A DNA stretch of 64,000 nt from Siphonobacter sp. BAB-5405 (GTDB taxonomy: Bacteria > Bacteroidota > Bacteroidia > Cytophagales > Spirosomataceae). Location: positions 186,001 through 250,000 of the forward strand of contig NZ_NJAG01000045.1 of NCBI RefSeq assembly GCF_002872335.1, in the 5' to 3' direction. Position 1 is the first letter of the stretch, and each line of letters opens with the position of its first letter. The translations under genes were made by a program, and so were the position numbers. Positions 56,173 through 64,000 of the stretch are shown here, one piece after another. The notes under the pieces are model-generated. The model was not told the origin of the DNA. It searched no databases and was given only the letters and a program-made list of their open reading frames with translations.

Positions 56173-56178
56173 ATCAAA

Positions 56179-56676
56179 CTATCCCAGATAATCGGGTGGA
56201 AACAGGTGCTGCCCGTGTTTCCCGGCAATACCCTGTAGCTTTTTTAACGTAGCTGCATCGAGTACGGGTGGCGGGAGAAACTGCCCCGTTGCTACGGGTT
56301 GACCCACCTCTTCGAAGAATAACTCCAGACCGGCCGGTACTACCGTGCAAAGCAAATGGGCCGTCTGCTGGGTCTTATTTTTGAAGCCGTGCACAACGCC
56401 GCCTTTGGGAATGCTAATGAACGATCCTTGCGTAGCTACGTGCGTACCAAACTCGGATTTGAATTCTACTTCGCCCGCTACTACATAAAAGGATTCCTCA
56501 AAGTCTGCATGGGCGTGTGGTCCGGGGCCACCACCCGGAGGGATCAGCATATCAATCGTAGCAAAAGCTCCGCCCGTGCCTTTCCCGGTAACCAGGATTC
56601 GATAGTTGTTACCCGCTACGGAAATGCTGTTTCCTGCTTCAGGGGTAATGGTCAATGGTTTGATGTGATTTTCCAT
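56179..56676 (-). CDS. Cupin domain protein
   Basis: Start placed at ATG 56676 (MENHIKPLTITPEAGNSISV); the longer reading up to 56808 covers a promoter-like repeat. 165 residues. The single cupin barrel has motif 1 PGPHAHADFEESFYVVAGEV with two His and Glu metal ligands, and motif 2 GSFISIPKGGVVHGFKN with the third His. A C-terminal helical tail follows. Likely a small metal-dependent dioxygenase, isomerase or binding protein; substrate unknown. Confidence 0.88.
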   Translation of the reverse strand: MENHIKPLTITPEAGNSISVAGNNYRILVTGKGTGGAFATIDMLIPPGGGPGPHAHADFEESFYVVAGEVEFKSEFGTHVATQGSFISIPKGGVVHGFKNKTQQTAHLLCTVVPAGLELFFEEVGQPVATGQFLPPPVLDAATLKKLQGIAGKHGQHLFPPDYLG

Positions 56677-56689
56677 ACCAACGGTTTTA

Positions 56690-56905
56690 AGTACCCCACA
56701 AAGCTCAGGCGATTTTAGGATGGAAAATATCCCGATAGGACGGTAAATTAGTCGAATCCGACAAACTCGATTTAACACCTTCCATTCATTCCAACTAAAC
56801 GTACCCAAGTCATCAGGCAGCGATGCAGCTCTGTCGCATTCGACTGTTTTTCCGGCTTTTCGTGCTATTTATAATTCTGAAATTCCGACACCTTTGCTGT
56901 ATACT
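56690..56905. repeat. Inverted pair of related leader/promoter segments
   Basis: Read outward from a central point near 56797, both strands show TGTCGnATTCGACT (minus at 56750-56763, plus at 56832-56845), then similar AT-rich text ending GTATACTTA on the plus strand and GGGTACTTA on the minus strand. GTCG/CGAC inside each copy is itself a small palindrome. The minus copy leads into the cupin; the plus copy leads to an 18-codon reading only. Probably a duplicated promoter region with an operator. Confidence 0.5.
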
Positions 56906-57162
56906 TAGTCAAACATACAGCAATGAAAAGAGTACGGTTATCTTTTGCCAAAGGCGAACTGCGGTTGAAAAGCACGTAGTCATGGCCCGCATGCGACGGG
57001 GCAGAGTTCAGTTTTATGTCGTCCCTGAGAAATAGTCCTACTGCTTACTCATAGCTAGTAACTTAACTAAAACCAGGGTTACCAGGTGAACACTTCGCTC
57101 ACACGTGATCCGGAGCAAAAAGACGAACCTCAGTTTCCTGAATGTGATCAAATGAAACCATC
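56906..57162. other. Intergenic region, short broken readings only
   Basis: From the plus-oriented leader copy to the quinone reductase. ATG 56923 opens 18 codons (MKRVRLSFAKGELRLKST) and stops. No longer gene-like frame exists, so if a gene once stood behind this promoter copy it is gone. Confidence 0.35.
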
Positions 57163-58103
57163 ATGAAAAAAGTAATCTACAACCAATTTGGTGATGAACG
57201 TGTGCTCGAATTGGCAGAGCAGGCCGTACCAGCTATCCAGAACGATCAGCTACTAATCCGGGTCAAAGCCGTATCGATTAATCCGCTGGACTGGAAGGTC
57301 TACGGGGGAGAAATGAAATTGATGTCAGGCTCCCGGTTTCCTAAATCGTTGGGCATTGATTTCTCGGGAATGGTCGAACAAGCGGGTAGCCAAGTAACAC
57401 GGTTTAAAGAAGGAGATGCGGTCATGGGTTTGCTGGACGCATTCAAAGGCGGAGCGTTAGCCGAGTACGTAGTCGTTACAGAGAAAGATATTACCAGAAA
57501 ACCGGCTTTGGTCTCATTTGAGCAAGCCGCCGCTTTGCCCGTAACCGGATTATCCGCTCTGCAAATCATGGATCAGCTAGCCGCAGTAAGGCCCAAACAA
57601 GAGGTATTAATCAACGGTGCCAGCGGTGGAATCGGCGTGTTTGCTGTACAGATTGCCAAAAACGCGGAGCCCACGTCACGGCCGTGGTAAGCACCGATGC
57701 GGTTACCGCAGCCACCCAATGGGGAGCGGATACGGTCATCGACTATACAAAACAACCGATCAACCAGCTCACGCAACGCTTCGATGTCCTGATTGATTTA
57801 TCCACCAAGTTATCCTTGGGTGAGGCCAAGCCATTGATGAAACCGCGATCGGTCTTCGTCAGTACACTTCCTTCGCCTGTGACGCTTTTATCCTCGTTCG
57901 TGACTAATCTCTTCTCCGGGAAAAAGCATAAAATTCTGATTTTGAAACCGACGGTGGAACGGCTTACGACCTTGACGAATCTTGCCGGAGCGGGATTACA
58001 GATTGAAGTGGCTAACACATATACCCTGAGCAATGTTAGGGAAGCGTATGCGGAAGCCCGTCACCGGAAGCGTATCGGGAAGTCGGTTATTGTGCTGGAC
58101 TGA
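57163..58103 (+). CDS. Zinc-type alcohol dehydrogenase-like / quinone oxidoreductase (MDR superfamily), split by a one-base frameshift
   Basis: The first frame runs MKKVIYNQFGDERVLEL through VSINPLDWKVYGGEMK and the NADPH-binding GASGGIGVFAVQIAKN near residue 155, then stops after TSRPW. The second frame resumes VVSTDAVTAATQWGADTVID and ends KRIGKSVIVLD at 58103. One G missing from GG at 57666-57667 restores AKNAGAHVTAVVS. Joined, about 312 residues of the zinc-free quinone reductase branch (no structural Cys lobe). It would reduce quinones or enones with NADPH. Neighbours are unrelated. Confidence 0.88.
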
Positions 58104-58249
58104 TCTTTCACCCAGCCATTGAGTCGTTAGGGTAGCTGATACAAAAAAGAGACAAGAAATGATCAATCACATACCAGCTCTGAAAAATGAAAGCAGTGAC
58201 GGAGGTAACAATTCTTTGAATAAAAAACAAGTCCGGGTCCATCCATAGT

Positions 58250-59422
58250 CTATCTTACCGTAAGGGTGTCTTTCTGGGTCTTTCCGTGAGAATCGGTTAA
58301 TTCCAGTACAAACGAGCCCTGTGGTAGGATGAGTGATTGTTCCGCCGGATTCCGGAGTTCAATCTGATCCAAAGGCACACTGTTCGATTCACCAGGATAA
58401 TAAGCTTTAATCAAACAGGGAAAAGCAACCTGAAACCGAAATTTTTTCAGGCTGACTTCCTGCCAGGAGCCGTTTCGGAGTAGCCAGCGGGGCCTTCCCC
58501 GCACAAACGGCGTGCGGGGATGCATTACCTGAAGATCCGTTAGCTCACGTTCCCCATCCAGCCGGATCGGATGACCCTGTTTATTAAGTAGAATCGCTGA
58601 GTAAGTCAGCTGGCCAGGATTATAATAGGCAGATTCACAAATCGGCTCGTGGTGCTCGGTGAGTTCCTGCTGGTCAATGGTCAGGGGATCTAGTCCCGAT
58701 AAAGCTTTTAGCTCGCCTGCCATGGCCTTTCCCCAGCCGGGATACGGGCCTTCCACTACATGACTGAACCCGCAGTGAATGAGGATTTTGGCGGTAGCGT
58801 CTTTCTGCAAAATCCGGTAAATGTGCTGGGCCTGTCCTTTTTCACGAACCGTACCGCTACTATCCGCTTCGTAACCAAATACCCGAAAACCCAGACTCAG
58901 GGCCTTACGGATCAGGTTGCCAAATTGCGGCTCTCGCGAGTAATAGCCGTCTTCCACCAGCGGCCATTTGCGAAGATTGAGGAGGGAGTCTTCGGCCAGC
59001 GTTTCCAGGCCCAGGTACCGAAAACCCTGGGCATACAAACCCTCCAGTAACGATTCCGTGAAGACCCGGTGTAAGGGCTGATGATGAGCCTCATTGATGA
59101 TGACGAGCCTTTTTCCCTGACTTTGTTTTAAAATGTACGGGGCAGCGGGTGTAAAAACCGTGTTGGGAGGGAGGGGAATTTTCGCTTCCTCAGAAGAAGA
59201 ATCAGCCCTGAGAGCCTGGTCAAAGGCAGCCAGCGACTTCCTGTACTCACCAATAAAGGAATAATTCCAGGCGGCCATGTAATAACTCATTTCAGAGCGA
59301 TCGCGAAGCGTAGCCTGAATCTGCTGACCATTTACATAGCTGTTTTCTGACTGAGCCTGTACCAGGGGAAGGGTAAACACACCAATGAACAGTGAGGTCC
59401 AGATGTAACGCGTATAGTGCAT
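58250..59422 (-). CDS. Secreted Tiki/EreA-ChaN-like protein of unknown function
   Basis: 390 residues with a signal peptide (MHYTRYIWTSLFIGVFTLPL...QAQ). After a short helical region the protein carries IINEAHHQPLHRVFTESLLE near residue 110, an E-x-H-H motif with a downstream His as in the Tiki/ChaN/erythromycin-esterase superfamily, then GLYAQGFRYLGLETLAED and ILIHCGFSHVVEGPYPGWG with another conserved His. A C-terminal beta module follows (residues about 300-390). Probably a periplasmic metal hydrolase or heme-linked protein; the substrate is unknown and no resistance claim is made. Confidence 0.7.
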   Translation of the reverse strand: MHYTRYIWTSLFIGVFTLPLVQAQSENSYVNGQQIQATLRDRSEMSYYMAAWNYSFIGEYRKSLAAFDQALRADSSSEEAKIPLPPNTVFTPAAPYILKQSQGKRLVIINEAHHQPLHRVFTESLLEGLYAQGFRYLGLETLAEDSLLNLRKWPLVEDGYYSREPQFGNLIRKALSLGFRVFGYEADSSGTVREKGQAQHIYRILQKDATAKILIHCGFSHVVEGPYPGWGKAMAGELKALSGLDPLTIDQQELTEHHEPICESAYYNPGQLTYSAILLNKQGHPIRLDGERELTDLQVMHPRTPFVRGRPRWLLRNGSWQEVSLKKFRFQVAFPCLIKAYYPGESNSVPLDQIELRNPAEQSLILPQGSFVLELTDSHGKTQKDTLTVR

Positions 59423-59623
59423 AGACGGAAAGGGTTAGAGATTGTGCCGTCTAAGGTAAAACAAACAACTAAAATAATAGTTAATAAACTTAAAAATTAG
59501 TTGTCGTGGGTGTGAATTGGAGATATTGAAAGCACAGGACAATGTCAGGTTGTTTGCAGACTAAATAAACCCACTCAACGTAATGCTTCTTTAGCCAAAA
59601 AGACTTATCAATTATATACAATA

Positions 59624-59634
59624 TAGTCTATATA
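59624..59634. promoter_or_regulatory. TAGTCTATATA motif upstream of the second sigma gene
   Basis: TAGTCTATATA about 30 bp before the ATG at 59664; the reverse complement TATATAGACTA occurs 8 bp before the fecR ATG (60320-60330). ATATAGTCTATAT here is also a 13-bp palindrome. Candidate shared regulator site. Confidence 0.35.
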
Positions 59635-59663
59635 TTAAATAGATTACTATTTTTGTCGTCTTA

Positions 59664-60245
59664 ATGCCCGACAGACTGACAGCCATACCCGCATCCGAAC
59701 ACACGCTGCTGACCGCTTTAGCTCAAAGCGATGCAGCGGCGTTTACGGAAATTTATGATCGGTACTGGCAATTGTTGCTGGAAACGGCCTATCAGCGGCT
59801 GGGTGATCAAGACCAGGCCATGGATGTCGTACAGGACGTTTTTGTTAAACTATGGGATCAGCGGGAAACGCTGGATATTCAGCATCTGCGAGCGTACCTC
59901 CAGACCGCCGTTCGTTACCGGGTATATAATCTCATTGCTCTTCAGAAGGTAAACGATACCTACTTTAAATACCTGTCGCTGCTGGATCAATCGTCCGGTG
60001 CGGCCGATTACTTCGTGTTGTATACGGAGCTGGAGCAGCAGTTCAAACAGATTCTGGAACAAATGCCCAAGAAAAGACGGGAAGTTTTCGACTTACGTCA
60101 CGTAGAGGGGCTCTCGACGAAAGAAATTGCGGCTCAACTCAATATTACACAGAAGACTGTTCAAAATCAGCTTATTAAGGCCCTGGATTCCATCCGGGAG
60201 ATTCTGACTGCCCTGCTGATTCTGCTCATCAACGGGCCACATTAA
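59664..60245 (+). CDS. ECF RNA polymerase sigma factor of the second FecR/SusC system
   Basis: 193 residues. Region 2: AAAFTEIYDRYWQLLLETAY and DVVQDVFVKLWDQRETLDIQ; region 4: MPKKRREVFDLRHVEGLSTK with KEIAAQLNITQKTVQNQLIK. The C-terminus has a hydrophobic tail (LTALLILLI). It is 93 bp before the FecR gene, on the same strand, and the SusC gene follows. It would transcribe this receptor when the anti-sigma protein is relieved. TATTTTTG at 59648-59655 resembles a -7 element just before the start. Confidence 0.94.
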   Translation: MPDRLTAIPASEHTLLTALAQSDAAAFTEIYDRYWQLLLETAYQRLGDQDQAMDVVQDVFVKLWDQRETLDIQHLRAYLQTAVRYRVYNLIALQKVNDTYFKYLSLLDQSSGAADYFVLYTELEQQFKQILEQMPKKRREVFDLRHVEGLSTKEIAAQLNITQKTVQNQLIKALDSIREILTALLILLINGPH

Positions 60246-60338
60246 GGCCTGTTCGCCCACCAGAACTAATTTTTTTTCACAAGAGCGTAGGACATTTCAA
60301 GTTGATATTGACTAGTTAGTATATAGACTAATAGATTA

Positions 60339-61319
60339 ATGAATGCAAAGTCTTTTACTACCCTGATCAAACGATTGCTGGCAGGCCATGCTACACCCGA
60401 AGAAAAGCAATTTCTGGAGCAGTACGACGCGTTATTCGACGACCCGTCGTTACCCCGACTTCCGTCTCCGGTTAATGAAGTCTTAGGGAAAGAGCTATTC
60501 AGTCGCATTCAGACGACGATTCAGAACGATCCGAAGCTCAAACGCCTGCGTCAAAGACGAACCTTCCTTCGCGTAGCCAGCGTGATCGCAAGCATAGGAG
60601 CAGTCGGGATGGCTTATCTCTACCGGGATACGCTCCTGGGTTTCGTAAATCCGATTGCCTATACGGAGCTACGCGTGAAGTCTGGACAAATCGCCGAAGT
60701 TACGCTTGCCGATGGTACGCACGTCACGCTGAATGCGGGCAGTATGCTGCGTTATCCCAGTCAATTCAAAGGAACTACCCGTCAGGTTGAACTGCAAGGG
60801 GAAGGTTTTTTTAACGTGGTTAGCAACCCGAAACAACCCTTTCAGGTACAGACTTCAAAACTGAACATACGGGTAGTAGGAACCCAGTTTAATGTTCGGT
60901 CCTATCCGCAGGATGCGGAGCAGCAGGTAGCGGTTACGAAAGGGAAAGTGCAGGTGAGTGATCCGCAAAAAAACACTCATCCGGGGATTCTGCTCACGGC
61001 TCAGCAAAAAGTAACCTACGCCTTATCTACCGGAGTCCTGCGAAAAGGAACCGTAGAAGGGAATGAGGAAACCGACTGGATGGAGGGAATACTGAACTTC
61101 AAAAACAAGCCCTTTCGCGAAGTAGCCGCCGCGTTGGAACGCCGGTTCGCCATTGAAATCAGACTGGATCCGAGGCTGGAAGACTGTAGCATTTACGCAA
61201 AAATCGGTACTGAGCCCGTGGAAAGTACCCTGAAAGCCCTCACGTACCTGATCGGGGCAGAACTTCAAAAATCGGGTACCCGCTATTCGATAACCGGGTC
61301 GGGCTGCCCTTCCAGTTAA
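60339..61319 (+). CDS. fecR-like: FecR family anti-sigma regulator
   Basis: 326 residues. The N-terminal cytoplasmic region includes HATPEEKQFLEQYDALF, a membrane segment lies at about 78-98 (RVASVIASIGAVGMAYLY), and the periplasmic FecR domain (ELRVKSGQIAEVTLADGTHV, LQGEGFFNVV) and C-terminal module (KPFREVAAALERRFAIEIRL) follow. It is the partner of the preceding sigma factor; the STN domain of the next gene would contact it. Symbol used in family sense only. Confidence 0.94.
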   Translation: MNAKSFTTLIKRLLAGHATPEEKQFLEQYDALFDDPSLPRLPSPVNEVLGKELFSRIQTTIQNDPKLKRLRQRRTFLRVASVIASIGAVGMAYLYRDTLLGFVNPIAYTELRVKSGQIAEVTLADGTHVTLNAGSMLRYPSQFKGTTRQVELQGEGFFNVVSNPKQPFQVQTSKLNIRVVGTQFNVRSYPQDAEQQVAVTKGKVQVSDPQKNTHPGILLTAQQKVTYALSTGVLRKGTVEGNEETDWMEGILNFKNKPFREVAAALERRFAIEIRLDPRLEDCSIYAKIGTEPVESTLKALTYLIGAELQKSGTRYSITGSGCPSS

Positions 61320-61459
61320 TCTACCATCCCTCATGCGAGCACCCCCTGAAAAACCTCCCCGCTGAGCGAGTGGGGAAGTACCCCTCAAACCGCCCAGATC
61401 ATGCCTGGCCTATCGCTCAGTTGCCTTCACAAACACTCCTTCCTTTTAATGAATAACCT

Positions 61460-64000
61460 ATGAAATCTGTATCGTTTTCCCAACGATCCTATGGTATAGC
61501 CTTGCCTATGACGCTGATTTTGCTGCTGATCATGGAAATGGCCCGTGCCCTTACATTTTCAAATCCAGCTCTGGGTCAGGGGTTTATGGATCAGAATATA
61601 AGTATAACGGCCCGTAACCAATCCCTGGCCTCGGTGCTGGATCAGCTTTCTATGCAGACCCGGGTGAAATTTATGTTTGGGTCCGATATCGTCCGAAAGG
61701 CCAGTACGGTTTCCATTCAGGCGAAAGAGCAACCGCTTAAATCCGTACTCAAGAGGATTCTGGATCCTAATCAGCTGCAGTATGAACGGCAAGGAAACTA
61801 TATCCTGATTAAACCGAAGCCCAGACCAGTGGTGCCTGCTCTACCGGCCCCGGCAGAAACGAAGTCCGTTTCCGTTTCAGAAAGTTCTGAACGCATCATT
61901 CGGGGAACCGTAACGGATGAAAAAGGCGAGGGCTTACCCGGCGTAAATGTGACGGTAAAAAACACACAACGGGGCGTTACGACGGATGTTACGGGTGCTT
62001 TTCAGATCAATGCATCGGAGCAGGATGTTCTTGTCTTTTCATTCGTCGGTTATAAAACGCAGGAAGTACCCATCCGCAACCAGACCAGTCTGCAAGTAAC
62101 GCTGCAACCCGATCCGAGTGTATTGGATGAAGTAGTCGTAGTTGGCTACGGAGTTCAGAAGCGGAATAGCCTGACGAACGCAGTCTCGCAGATTACGGGC
62201 GAGGAAGTAACCCGAAGACCCGTCTCCAACCTCCAGCAGTCCTTTCAGGGATTGATGCCGGGGGTGACCGTCAGTGATCTGGGCGGTTCGCCGGGCAAAT
62301 CCAACGCTACGATCCGGGTCAGGGGCATTACGACTTTCAACATCAATAGCAGTAGTACGAGTGGGTTTGACCTCGTGAAAAACGACGCCCTAATCATCGT
62401 GGATGGCATCGAACAGCAATTAAGTGACATCAATCCTGATGATATTGAAACGGTTTCGATCCTGAAAGACGCGGCCTCTACGGCTATTTACGGCTCCCGG
62501 GCCACGAATGGGGTAGTGCTGATTACTACCAAACGAGCGAAAAATAATCAGGTACAGGTGGATTATCACGGTTATTACGCCATTCAGAAAGCCATCAACG
62601 TACCTCAGATGATGGGTCTGGAAGACTACATGCGACTTCAGGTCGCTGCGTATACCAACGCGGGGTCAACGCTTCCTGCCCGTTTTACCGAGGAGTCCAT
62701 TCAGGCGTACGTCAACGCGACGGATCGGGAAAAGTACCCGCTCGCTAATAACTGGTTCCATACGCTGCTACGACCAGCACCCCAGCAAAATCACAGTCTA
62801 TCCGTGGCCGGAGGAAATGATGTTTTACGAACCCGACTCAGCATTCGGTATCAGGATCAGCAGGGGGTGATTAAAAACTTTGACAATCAGATTGGTGAAA
62901 TTCGCCTCAACTCGGATTATACCGTTTCTCCTAAAATCCGGATCAGTGCGGATGTCAACTATCGGTATAGTAGCAATCAAAGTCCAACGACGAATGCAGC
63001 GGCTCCCCTCAATAATTTTTTTCACGGTAGTTTATGGGCCGTTCCGAAGTACGCGGATGGAACGTATGGCTTAAGCTCGCAGGGCAATAACCCGCTGATG
63101 TTTATTGAAATCGGGGGGCAGTCCCGGCAAAAAACCGATTACCTGGCGGGATACGTGAAAGGGGAATGGGATATTCTGGAAGGCTTAACCTTTTCCACCC
63201 AAATCGCGGGCCGGGGCCTTTTTACCCAGCAGAAAAACTTTACCAACGCCTACACGAATACCGATAAGCTGAATAACGTGACCAAAACCGTTGCCAATAA
63301 TAGCCTGACGGAAGTAAGAAACAACCTGCGGGAGTATACGCTGAATAGTCTACTGACGTATGACAAAAGCCTTGGAAACCACAATTTCAAAGCTTTAGTC
63401 GGTTATTCACAGATTGGTAATACGCAGACTTTCCTTTCGGCGTACCGGGAGCGTTTCTACAACAATGATATTGGGTCGATCGGGCAGGGAGCTAATGACG
63501 GTACGCGTTCCAACGATGGCCGCGATGCCGTATATGGGCTTCGTTCCTATTTTGGCCGGATCAACTACGACTATAACCATAAGTACCTCTTCGAAGTAAA
63601 CGGACGTTACGACGGATCATCGAAATTCACCGGAGCCAGGCAGTATAGTTTCTTTCCTTCCTTTTCAGGGGGCTGGCGTATTTCGAAGGAAAACTTCTGG
63701 AATACGCTTTCACAGACCGTTAATGACCTGAAAGTGAGAGGCTCGTGGGGGATCACGGGGAATCAGTCGGTGGACCTCTATAGCTACTACGCGGCTCTTA
63801 CGGCCAGTGGGTATACGTTTGGCGGACTGCCCGTGCAGGGATACCGGCAAACCGTACTGGCCAACTCGGATTTGGGCTGGGAATCCACCACGCAGCTGGA
63901 TCTTGGGCTGGATGCTGCGTTCTTTCAACGGAAATTAAACGTTACCATTGATTACTACCGCAAGCGTACCAACGACATCCTGCTTAACCTTGATATTCCG
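61460..64000 (+). CDS. SusC/RagA TonB-dependent receptor with STN domain, 3' end outside the window
   Basis: The frame from ATG 61460 is open to the right edge, giving 847 residues so far; a full protein is about 1,050-1,150. Signal region, then an STN domain (about 42-125, ITARNQSLASVLDQLSMQTR), carboxypeptidase-like domain (GTVTDEKGEGLPGVNVTVKN), the canonical TonB box DEVVVVGYGVQKR, and the plug (TIRVRGITTFN, ALIIVDGIEQ, SILKDAASTAIYGSRATNG). The barrel has begun and continues off the edge. It follows sigma and FecR genes, so the set is a trans-envelope signalling system. A SusD gene would be expected just beyond the window. Confidence 0.95.
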   Translation, partial: MKSVSFSQRSYGIALPMTLILLLIMEMARALTFSNPALGQGFMDQNISITARNQSLASVLDQLSMQTRVKFMFGSDIVRKASTVSIQAKEQPLKSVLKRILDPNQLQYERQGNYILIKPKPRPVVPALPAPAETKSVSVSESSERIIRGTVTDEKGEGLPGVNVTVKNTQRGVTTDVTGAFQINASEQDVLVFSFVGYKTQEVPIRNQTSLQVTLQPDPSVLDEVVVVGYGVQKRNSLTNAVSQITGEEVTRRPVSNLQQSFQGLMPGVTVSDLGGSPGKSNATIRVRGITTFNINSSSTSGFDLVKNDALIIVDGIEQQLSDINPDDIETVSILKDAASTAIYGSRATNGVVLITTKRAKNNQVQVDYHGYYAIQKAINVPQMMGLEDYMRLQVAAYTNAGSTLPARFTEESIQAYVNATDREKYPLANNWFHTLLRPAPQQNHSLSVAGGNDVLRTRLSIRYQDQQGVIKNFDNQIGEIRLNSDYTVSPKIRISADVNYRYSSNQSPTTNAAAPLNNFFHGSLWAVPKYADGTYGLSSQGNNPLMFIEIGGQSRQKTDYLAGYVKGEWDILEGLTFSTQIAGRGLFTQQKNFTNAYTNTDKLNNVTKTVANNSLTEVRNNLREYTLNSLLTYDKSLGNHNFKALVGYSQIGNTQTFLSAYRERFYNNDIGSIGQGANDGTRSNDGRDAVYGLRSYFGRINYDYNHKYLFEVNGRYDGSSKFTGARQYSFFPSFSGGWRISKENFWNTLSQTVNDLKVRGSWGITGNQSVDLYSYYAALTASGYTFGGLPVQGYRQTVLANSDLGWESTTQLDLGLDAAFFQRKLNVTIDYYRKRTNDILLNLDIP

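Noticed and set aside
56823-57035. 70-codon frame similar in part to the N-terminal extension of the cupin frame.
   Set aside because: The similarity comes from the inverted promoter duplication, not a protein family. I call it a leader repeat.
1-64000. CRISPR arrays, tRNA or rRNA genes, phage or transposase genes.
   Set aside because: No regularly spaced direct repeats, cloverleaf-like segments with TTCGA arms, or transposase/integrase motifs were seen on reading. A formal tRNAscan or Infernal run would be needed to exclude weak ones.

Overview
The window looks like a chromosomal stretch from a free-living Bacteroidota, most likely a Cytophagales/Spirosomaceae-type organism. The evidence is two sigma/FecR/SusC systems (one with its SusD), Bacteroidota-type promoters (TTTG-N19-TAnnTTTG, clearest at 16478-16508), start codons mostly without Shine-Dalgarno sequences, and families common in that group (LtrA, Tat-exported Gfo/Idh, rhamnosidase-like GH, STN-domain SusC). 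The genus is inferred from gene style, not from a marker gene. No rRNA, tRNA, CRISPR array, transposase or phage gene was seen.

Layout. 1-2000: end of an FAD-dependent oxidoreductase, then a cluster of REP-like palindromic repeats. 2010-7965 (minus): cobalamin riboswitch, cobB, cobN. 8207-13605: Hsp20, exported sugar-phosphate isomerase-like protein, rhamnosidase-like glycosidase, PQQ-propeller lipoprotein. 13948-19161: two small unknown proteins, a DUF4143 ATPase, Nudix and HD hydrolases, a beta-lactamase-fold hydrolase, a CDF transporter. 19389-26603: a five-gene pentose phosphate operon (tkt-tal-gnd-zwf-pgl) facing a PAS-LuxR regulator. 27785-34355: LEA-like and LtrA proteins, GDPD, MATE pump, Gfo/Idh. 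34481-44780: a sigma/FecR/SusC/SusD/lipoprotein/di-heme peroxidase/lipoprotein operon divergent from a PepSY membrane protein, with a Fur-box-like palindrome between them. 45015-50189: OYE reductase with a broken HxlR regulator, GNAT, front-end-type fatty acid desaturase, glycosyltransferase. 51568-54727: second cobalamin riboswitch, NiCoT/NicO-type transporter, BtuB-like receptor. 55192-59422: AraC, cupin, quinone reductase, Tiki/EreA-like protein. 59664-64000: second sigma/FecR/SusC system, SusC cut by the window edge.

How it fits together. The two riboswitches tie B12/cobalt handling into one regulon: corrin amidation and cobalt insertion on one side, cobalt and corrinoid import on the other. 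Both carry a related palindromic insert in a peripheral loop. The 34-45 kb locus reads as a metal/iron-responsive TonB uptake system with a periplasmic di-heme peroxidase and two unknown lipoproteins; it is the best candidate for an undescribed system.

Caution. Six genes (cobN, the isomerase, the rhamnosidase, the DUF4143 ATPase, the PepSY protein, the quinone reductase) are each split by one missing base in a short run of identical bases. The uniform pattern points to base-calling or assembly error rather than six independent pseudogenes. These are annotated as single genes with the break position given.
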